Origin: JANXSD01 sp038206385
GTDB lineage: Bacteria > Bacteroidota > Bacteroidia > AKYH767-A > OLB10
Assembly: GCA_038206385.1 (NCBI GenBank)
Contig: JBBRAW010000066.1
Span: 1-18,948, forward strand
Length of the DNA: 18,948 bases
Reading direction: 5' to 3'
Position numbers and translations under genes: made by a program. The notes under the pieces are model-generated. The model searched no databases and was not told where the DNA came from. It saw only the letters and a program-made list of their open reading frames with translations. Position 1 is the first letter of the stretch. Every line of letters starts with the position of its first letter. This document shows positions 14,054 to 18,948 of the stretch, piece by piece.

Positions 14054-16477
14054 TTAATAAATAGCAGGATATTTTTCTGGATTATAGCAATGCATCATTT
14101 CATAAACAGTATCGAAAACATCTTCTGTACTTGGCTTCGAGAAATAATCACCATCAGAACCATAAGCAGGACGATGTTCTTTTGCTGTTAACGTTTTTGG
14201 TTCTGCATCAAGATATTTATAGGCACCTTGTGTTTCCATAACTTGTTGCATCATAAATGCTGTTGCACCACCAGGAACATCTTCATCAAAAAATAAAACC
14301 TTATTTGTTTTGGCAATTGATTTAGCGATGTTATGATGAATATCGAATGGAAGTAAACTTTGCACATCGATTAATTCGCAAGAAATATTATGTTCTGCTA
14401 ATTGTTGAATAGCTTCTTGAGCAACTCTACAACATGATCCGTAAGTAACAATAGTTACATCATTACCTTCAACCAATTTTTCAGGAACGCCAATTGGAAT
14501 TGTGAAATCTCCTAAGTTGGATGGTAGTTTTTCTTTGATGCGGTATCCATTAAGTGGCTCAATAATTAATGCAGGTTCATCAGAAGCAAGAATCGTATTG
14601 TAAAATCCTGCAGCTTGCGTCATGTTACGAGGAGTTAAAACATGAATGCCACGAATAGCTCCCAATATAAATTGCATTGGAGAACCTGAATGCCATACGC
14701 CTTCTAAACGATGACCACGCGTGCTAATAATCAGCGGTGCTTTTTGTCCGCCTTTTGTACGGTAATGTAAACATGCAAGATCATCACTCATGATTTGAAT
14801 TGCATACGCGAGATAATCTAAATATTGAATTTCTGCTATTGGGCGAAAGCCTCTTAATGCTAAACCGATTCCTTGTCCGAGGATTGTTGCTTCACGAATT
14901 CCTGTATCGATAATTCTATTGTCACCATGTTTCTCTTGAAGCCCAGCGTATGTTTGATTCACACCACCGATACCACCAACATCTTCACCGAAAGCAACTA
15001 CTTCTGGATGACGAGAAAAAATAGTATCGAAATTTGCAAGTAATACTTCACGACCATCAACCATTGGAGCATCCGGAGCATATTGTATTGTATTAATTTT
15101 TACATCAAATGCATTCCATTTACTTTGGCTATATTGATGACCATCATAACGATCTTTATTGATCATCATGTAATTGTTTAACCAAGAAATTAATTGATTG
15201 CGCTCTTGAAAATTTTCATCTTTTAGCATACGCAAAACTTTTTTTGTAGCGATGATAATTTCTTTGCGTTCTGGTTCTGCTAATTCACGAAGTTGATTGA
15301 TGAAACGTTCAATGAAAATTTTATTTTTACTTTTTGATGCTGTTGCTGATAGTAAAGAAATTGCATTTGCTAACTCCGTTTTTATGCCTGACTGTTGCGC
15401 ATCCCAAGCACTACGTTTCGCATCGTTAACAGTTTTTTTAGCAGTAGTTTCTATCTGTTCTAAATCTTCTGCAGTTGAAATAGCAGATTCAAGAATCCAC
15501 TCGCGCATTTTACGGTTACAATCAAATTCCTCTTCCCACGCTAATCGTTCTTTCGACTTATAACGTTCGTGTGAACCACTTGTTGAATGGCCTTGCGGTT
15601 GTGTTAATTCACGAATATGAAATAATGTTGGAATATGTTTTTCACGACACAAAGCAACACCTTTTTCATAGGTTTCGATTAAGCTTACATAATCCCATCC
15701 GTTTGCTGTTAATATTTGATAGCCTTCTTTTTCATCAGTGCGTTCGAAGCCTTTTAATATTTCTGAAATATTTTGTTTTGTAGTTTGATATTTTGCAGAA
15801 ACAGAAATTCCATAACCATCATCCCACACTGACATTGCCATTGGTATTTGCAAAACACCGGCTGCATTAAATGCTTCAAAGAAAATTCCTTCTGATGTTG
15901 ATGCATCACCAATTGTTCCGAATGCAACTTCATTTCCATTCAATGTAAAGCCACTCATTTTTTCTGCTAAAGCAGGATTGCTACGATACAATTTTGATGC
16001 GTATGCTAATCCAACTAACCTTGGCATCTGTCCACCTGTCGGAGAAATATCGGCAGAAGAATTTTTTAAATTTACTAAATCTTTCCACGTACCATCATCG
16101 TTAAGCAACCGAGTAGAGTAGTGACCATTCATACAACGACCTGCTGATGATGGTTCTGCATTTACATCAGGATTTGCATAAAGTTGTGCGAAAAATTCTT
16201 GAATAGTTAGAAGGCCAGCAGCGAACATAAATGTTTGATCACGATAATATCCCGAACGGAAATCACCATTACGAAATGCCTTTGCCATTGCTAGTTGAGC
16301 AACCTCTTTTCCGTCACCAAAAATGCCAAATTTTGCTTTGCCTGTTAGCACTTCTTTTCTTCCTAAAAGGCTTGCTTGTCGACTTTCAATTGCAATTCTG
16401 TAATCGTTCAAAACTTCAACTTTAAACTCGTTAAAGCTAAGTTGTTGCTTGTCAGTATGTTGGGTTGGTTCAGTCAT
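14054..16477 (-). CDS. 2-oxoacid dehydrogenase E1 component, alpha-beta fusion (branched-chain/pyruvate type)
   Basis: The 807-aa thiamine-diphosphate enzyme joins E1-alpha and E1-beta in one chain, a form common in Bacteroidota. The alpha part (1 to about 400) has SGYYRDQTFM (75-84), GDASTSEGIFFEAFN (190-204, the TPP/Mg motif with A in place of the usual third G) and GHSTSGSHERYKS (296-308, the phosphorylation-loop region). The beta part (about 465-807) has DGREVLLANF, VVAFGEDVGGIGG, the RIIDTGIREATILGQGIGLA segment, TRGHRLEGVWHS and a C-terminal LFFDEDVPGGATAFMMQQVM. It decarboxylates a 2-oxoacid and passes the acyl group to a lipoyl-E2; E2 and E3 are not in the window. Branched-chain 2-oxoacids are the likeliest substrate, but pyruvate cannot be excluded. 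A consensus promoter lies just upstream. Confidence 0.93.
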   Translation of the reverse strand: MTEPTQHTDKQQLSFNEFKVEVLNDYRIAIESRQASLLGRKEVLTGKAKFGIFGDGKEVAQLAMAKAFRNGDFRSGYYRDQTFMFAAGLLTIQEFFAQLYANPDVNAEPSSAGRCMNGHYSTRLLNDDGTWKDLVNLKNSSADISPTGGQMPRLVGLAYASKLYRSNPALAEKMSGFTLNGNEVAFGTIGDASTSEGIFFEAFNAAGVLQIPMAMSVWDDGYGISVSAKYQTTKQNISEILKGFERTDEKEGYQILTANGWDYVSLIETYEKGVALCREKHIPTLFHIRELTQPQGHSTSGSHERYKSKERLAWEEEFDCNRKMREWILESAISTAEDLEQIETTAKKTVNDAKRSAWDAQQSGIKTELANAISLLSATASKSKNKIFIERFINQLRELAEPERKEIIIATKKVLRMLKDENFQERNQLISWLNNYMMINKDRYDGHQYSQSKWNAFDVKINTIQYAPDAPMVDGREVLLANFDTIFSRHPEVVAFGEDVGGIGGVNQTYAGLQEKHGDNRIIDTGIREATILGQGIGLALRGFRPIAEIQYLDYLAYAIQIMSDDLACLHYRTKGGQKAPLIISTRGHRLEGVWHSGSPMQFILGAIRGIHVLTPRNMTQAAGFYNTILASDEPALIIEPLNGYRIKEKLPSNLGDFTIPIGVPEKLVEGNDVTIVTYGSCCRVAQEAIQQLAEHNISCELIDVQSLLPFDIHHNIAKSIAKTNKVLFFDEDVPGGATAFMMQQVMETQGAYKYLDAEPKTLTAKEHRPAYGSDGDYFSKPSTEDVFDTVYEMMHCYNPEKYPAIY

Positions 16478-16493
16478 AATTGTCGCTAATATT

Positions 16494-16524
16494 CAAAAAT
16501 ACGAAATGACTTGATAAGATCAAA
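16494..16524 (-). promoter_or_regulatory. Promoter of the E1-fusion gene
   Basis: On the minus strand, TTTG (16524-16521), a 19-bp spacer and TATTTTTG (16501-16494) exactly match the Bacteroidota -33/-7 consensus. The -7 element ends 16 bp before ATG 16477. The promoter lies entirely in the 81-bp gap after the UbiA gene, so the E1-murQ pair can be expressed independently of it. Confidence 0.65.
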
Positions 16525-16558
16525 GGTGAAGGATTGATTTAGGTTGATATTTCGAAGA

Positions 16559-17419
16559 TCACATCAATCGTGATGTTATTACAAAAACTGAAAACACAAC
16601 ACTGGCTATTCCATTTGTTGTTGCGAATGCTAAATTTACTTTGCTTAAATCGGTTGGTTTAACTAATGTATGCTGATAAATTAAAAGAGCAGTAAAGACG
16701 ATCCATCCGGCATAATAAATCCAATTAAAATTTCCTTGAAGTCCTGCAGCAAAAAGAAATAGTGACGCTGCAATGTGTAAATTGTTTGACAGTGTTAATG
16801 ATCTTACTGTTCCGAAAACTCTAGGTATAGAATACAGATCTTGTGAGCGATCAAAGTCTTCGTCTTGCAATGCATAAATAATATCGAAACCACTTACCCA
16901 ACATAAAACAGCGAATGAAAATAATAGAGGTAATAATGCAAATTTTCCTGTTACAGCAATCCATGCTCCAATAGGTGCGAGAGATAATCCTAAGCCAAGA
17001 ATTAAATGGCAGAGTGAAGTAAATCGTTTTGTATAACTGTATCCTAAAACTACTGCTAATGCAATTGGAGATAAAAAGAAACACGCTGAATTTATTGTGT
17101 ATGTTGTAATGATAAATGCAATGCAGTTAAGGATTACAAAAAATAGTGCTGAATTGGGTGATATAGTTCCTGCAGGAATTTCTCGTATTGCAGTACGTGG
17201 ATTTTTCGCATCAAAATGACGATCGGCCCAACGATTAAAAGCCATTGCAGCAGAGCGAGCGAATACCATACATAGCACCACTTTAAGAGCTAAGATCCCG
17301 CTAAATGTAAAACTCTCTTGTGTAATTGCTAAAGTAAATCCTATTGCAGCAAATGGAAGTGCAAAGAGTGTATGACTAAATTTTATTAGGGAAAGATAAT
17401 GATTGATTCGTAGAAGCAT
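16559..17419 (-). CDS. UbiA-family prenyltransferase
   Basis: The 286-aa polytopic membrane protein has about eight to nine hydrophobic segments. The first Asp-rich motif is NRWADRHFD (62-70; N62-x3-D66-x3-D70), followed by KNPRTAIREIPAG. The second is ALQDEDFDRSQDL (183-195). These bind the Mg-diphosphate of a polyprenyl donor that is transferred to an aromatic acceptor. The family includes 4-hydroxybenzoate polyprenyltransferase and MqnP of the futalosine menaquinone route; in a Bacteroidota genome, which should make menaquinone, the latter is the more likely role (an inference). A -7 element, TACTTTTG, ends 6 bp before the start codon, supporting ATG 17419. Confidence 0.92.
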   Translation of the reverse strand: MLLRINHYLSLIKFSHTLFALPFAAIGFTLAITQESFTFSGILALKVVLCMVFARSAAMAFNRWADRHFDAKNPRTAIREIPAGTISPNSALFFVILNCIAFIITTYTINSACFFLSPIALAVVLGYSYTKRFTSLCHLILGLGLSLAPIGAWIAVTGKFALLPLLFSFAVLCWVSGFDIIYALQDEDFDRSQDLYSIPRVFGTVRSLTLSNNLHIAASLFLFAAGLQGNFNWIYYAGWIVFTALLIYQHTLVKPTDLSKVNLAFATTNGIASVVFSVFVITSRLM

Positions 17420-17424
17420 GGCTG

Positions 17425-17432
17425 CAAAAGTA
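17425..17432 (-). promoter_or_regulatory. Candidate -7 element of the UbiA-family gene
   Basis: TACTTTTG on the minus strand matches TAnnTTTG. It ends 5 bp before ATG 17419, implying a leaderless or nearly leaderless transcript. No TTTG is seen at the -33 distance. Confidence 0.45.
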
Positions 17433-17475
17433 CGAGAATTAAATAAATCATTTACCTAATGAGTTTTTACTTTCT

Positions 17476-17952
17476 TTATTTCTTCTTCTCACTTGGCTTT
17501 CTTTTTTTGTCGGATACTGATTTTGTAATTGTCATTCCGTGAATTATTTGCTTTGTATCTTTTACTTTAGTGATTGAGTTTGCATAAGCCTCCTTCACAA
17601 GTTTTTTATATACGTTTTTGGAAATTCTTCTTTGCTCTTTACAAGTATGTTTCGATATTGATTTCCTTTTCCTAAAAGAATTTTTTTCAGGGTCGGAAAT
17701 TTCAGTGCCTCAATAAAAACCAAAGTGAACATTGTGGCTACTTTGTCCAACTGCAATCGAACAAAAGGTATGTCCAACTTTTTCAGTTAGTGAACATCAA
17801 AAAGCAACTGCGTTGTAGTTGTAGTAAATGAGTTCTGTTGTATTTGGATATACGTCCCAAACAAATTCTCTTAACCACATTGCTATTTCTTTAATCTCTT
17901 CAGGTAATGTTGATAAGAATTTTAGAAGGTCTTTAGTTTGTTCTTTGCTCAT
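17476..17952 (-). pseudogene. DUF1801-family gene broken by two stops and two frameshifts
   Basis: From ATG 17952 the frame reads MSKEQTKDLLKFLSTLPEEI..., then ELIYYNYNAVAF, then TGA (17799-17797). The same frame continues CSLTEKVGHTFCSIAVG... to a second TGA (17712-17710), then GTEISDPEK. In an A7 run (minus strand of 17681-17687) the sense moves to another frame, KILLGKGNQYRNILVKSKEE-FPKTYIK. In an A6 run (17602-17607) it returns to the first frame, KLVKEAYANSITKVKDTKQ, ending at TAA 17478-17476. Stitched together this is a normal DUF1801 protein (about 158 residues, YdhG-like small domain of unknown function). At the first stop the family pattern AFGWS has become AF-stop-CS, so TGA replaces a Gly codon, not Trp. 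A promoter-like TAACTTTG remains upstream. The frameshifts alone could be sequencing errors; the stops make decay likely. Confidence 0.85.
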
Positions 17953-17973
17953 CTTTATATTTTTTTACAAATT

Positions 17974-18001
17974 CAAAGTTAATTTTTGTGACTTACTTCA
18001 A
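17974..18001 (-). promoter_or_regulatory. Relict promoter of the DUF1801 pseudogene
   Basis: TAACTTTG (17981-17974, minus strand) matches TAnnTTTG and is preceded by TTG (18001-17999) after 17 bp. It lies 21 bp upstream of ATG 17952. Confidence 0.4.
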
Positions 18002-18050
18002 TTAATAAAAATGCTAATTGATTAGAGAAACGTTTAAGTGTTTAGCGAAA

Positions 18051-18086
18051 AGTGGGAAATCGAAGTCAGAACTTCAATTTCCCACT
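18051..18086 (-). terminator. Long hairpin downstream of the DinB-type gene
   Basis: The 16-bp arms AGTGGGAAATCGAAGT (18051-18066) and ACTTCAATTTCCCACT (18071-18086) pair with one mismatch (a possible G-U) around a 4-nt loop. On the minus strand the hairpin is followed by TTTTCGC, a short T-run. It lies 119 bp after the DinB-type stop, rather far for its terminator, so a structured 3' end or small RNA is also possible. Confidence 0.5.
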
Positions 18087-18205
18087 AAAATTTAATTGAA
18101 AAAGTGAACTTTATTTTAGTGCTATTTCCTTCATAACTCTAAACCGATTAGTTGTTTAATTCGTTGAAGGACATTTATTTCTTTACAAATATTTTTACTG
18201 AAAAA

Positions 18206-18715
18206 TTATTGCGCAACCAATTGAGATTCTTCGTATGTTGGTCCATACATGGAAGGTACTTTATTTCCTGACGCTCTTAGATGAGAAACAAGTTCTCCAC
18301 GATGATGGTAAAGATGGTTATATAAAAATCCACGAATCACTTGAATTTTAGGCATAGCTGGCATGATGGGATTTCCACCTGCGGTCATCGACCATTCGTT
18401 CATATAACTTGCTTCATCAGATACTTCAATTGCTTCTTTAGCCGCTGCCATATTTAATTCAAACTTTTCTACAATATTAGAAGCCTTGGTAATGTCGCCC
18501 TTGTTGTATTGGTATGTACCCATATCAAAATTATCTTGATTGAAAGTAACACCGTACCAATTATATACTTCGGCAATGTGAGATGCCAACTGACCAACAG
18601 ACCAAAGATGCGGCTGTGGACGATACTCCAATGCGCTGTCTGGAATCATTGCTAAAAGTTTTCTAGTGTTGTCGGCTTCATGCATGAATTCACCGAGTAA
18701 TGCTTGTTTTAACAT
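18206..18715 (-). CDS. DinB/YfiT-superfamily protein
   Basis: The 169-aa four-helix-bundle protein has the metal-site histidines of the superfamily: H46 in LWSVGQLASHIAEV, and H134 and H138 in GFLYNHLYHHRGEL. The WSVGQLxSHI and NHxxHHRGxL patterns are characteristic. Members are putative metal-dependent thiol-transferases, some of which use bacillithiol or mycothiol; the substrate here is unknown. No signal peptide, so cytosolic. ATG 18715 gives a normal-length N-terminal helix starting MLKQALLGEFMHEA. The neighbours are a decayed gene and a repeat region, so context says little about its role. Confidence 0.88.
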   Translation of the reverse strand: MLKQALLGEFMHEADNTRKLLAMIPDSALEYRPQPHLWSVGQLASHIAEVYNWYGVTFNQDNFDMGTYQYNKGDITKASNIVEKFELNMAAAKEAIEVSDEASYMNEWSMTAGGNPIMPAMPKIQVIRGFLYNHLYHHRGELVSHLRASGNKVPSMYGPTYEESQLVAQ

Positions 18716-18843
18716 GTTGTTTTAATTTTAGAATTATTTTATTTAGTTCTGTAAATGTATAAATTTTTGATTGTTTTGGGGGGTAAATATTTATGTTTGT
18801 GGTAGGTGGTATGAATGGTAGTTTAGGGTTTGGGGCTTGACGG

Positions 18844-18933
18844 AAAGTGGCGATTTTAACCACAAATGTTGATACGGAGAACTGAAGTTTAATCAGCCAC
18901 AAATGTGTCTGCGGAGCACTGAACCGCCACTTT
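18844..18933. repeat. Degenerate 37-bp tandem repeat framed by a 9-bp inverted repeat
   Basis: Two units begin with CCACAAATG at 18860 and 18897, 37 bp apart, and continue with a CGGAG-x-ACTGAA core (18860-18886 and 18897-18923; about 21 of 27 bases agree). AAAGTGGCG (18844-18852) and its exact reverse complement CGCCACTTT (18925-18933) flank the pair. The local composition is less AT-rich than its surroundings and no reading frame fits. It looks like a dispersed intergenic repeat or recombination-site-like element cut close to the window edge; identity unknown. Confidence 0.6.
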
Positions 18934-18948
18934 TGCCAAACGCCTGTT

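Larger units (their letters stand above)
17953..18205. other. Intergenic region between the DinB-type gene and the DUF1801 pseudogene
   Basis: 253 AT-rich bases with no supported gene. It holds the pseudogene promoter-like motif (17974-18001) and the strong hairpin 18051-18086. Between 18087 and 18205 I see only simple AT-rich sequence. Confidence 0.4.

Noticed and set aside
17595..17777. A separate 60-codon minus-strand gene
   Set aside because: Only its last part (LLGKGNQYRNILVKSKEEFP) makes sense, and that is the frame-shifted middle of the DUF1801 pseudogene.
17710..17799. TGA codons read as tryptophan or selenocysteine in the DUF1801 gene
   Set aside because: The first TGA aligns with a glycine, the neighbouring true Trp codon has itself mutated to Cys, other genes here use TGA as stop (e.g. 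the kinase), and frameshifts are also present.
18690..18902. Minus-strand reading frame of 70 codons upstream of the DinB-type gene
   Set aside because: It runs through the repeat element and overlaps the DinB start; the translation is low-complexity with no family resemblance.
18860..18923. CRISPR array
   Set aside because: Only two imperfect 27-bp repeats with a 10-bp gap, too short for a spacer, and no cas genes.

Overview
The window looks like ordinary chromosomal sequence from a member of the Bacteroidota, possibly the Chitinophagia/Sphingobacteriia side; the exact lineage is an inference. The signs are low GC, Omp28-type lipoproteins, a porin O/P, a fused E1 alpha-beta 2-oxoacid dehydrogenase, and promoters with the Bacteroidota -7 motif TAnnTTTG a few bases from start codons. 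There are no rRNA, tRNA, CRISPR, insertion-sequence or phage genes.

Left part (1-3078): a phosphate-selective-porin-type outer-membrane protein (cut by the left edge, minus strand) is divergent from an OmpR/PhoB-type response regulator and a PhoR-like histidine kinase (plus strand). The intergenic region carries two mirror-image arrays of TAACA half-sites with exact 11-bp spacing. Each ends 9 bp before an nnnnTTTG element of its proximal gene. This is the most interesting signal in the window and suggests an autoregulated two-component/porin module, plausibly phosphate-responsive.

Middle (3092-9061): ClpB disaggregase and a small exported protein with a TonB-C-like domain (both minus strand) are followed by a plus-strand pair, an ABC exporter and a CoA-pyrophosphatase-type NUDIX hydrolase that overlap by 4 bp. 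A perfect 17-bp hairpin closes the pair.

9085-13120: two tandem Omp28-like lipoprotein paralogues have partly or wholly lost the CxxC motif of the family. Then come a second NUDIX hydrolase, an RlpA-type double-psi beta-barrel protein whose stop codon abuts that of the NUDIX gene, and an unrecognised acidic, aromatic-rich conserved-looking protein.

13223-17419 (minus strand): a UbiA-type prenyltransferase, the E1 alpha-beta fusion (with its own promoter) and MurQ, which follows the E1 gene by 18 bp.

Right end (17420-18948): a DUF1801-type gene is wrecked by two in-frame TGA codons and two homopolymer frameshifts yet is still easy to read. It is followed by a strong hairpin, a DinB-superfamily protein, and a two-unit degenerate tandem repeat framed by an inverted repeat at the window edge.

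No large novel gene system is evident. The best leads are the divergent promoter architecture, the decaying DUF1801 gene, the anchorless TonB-C protein and the edge repeat.
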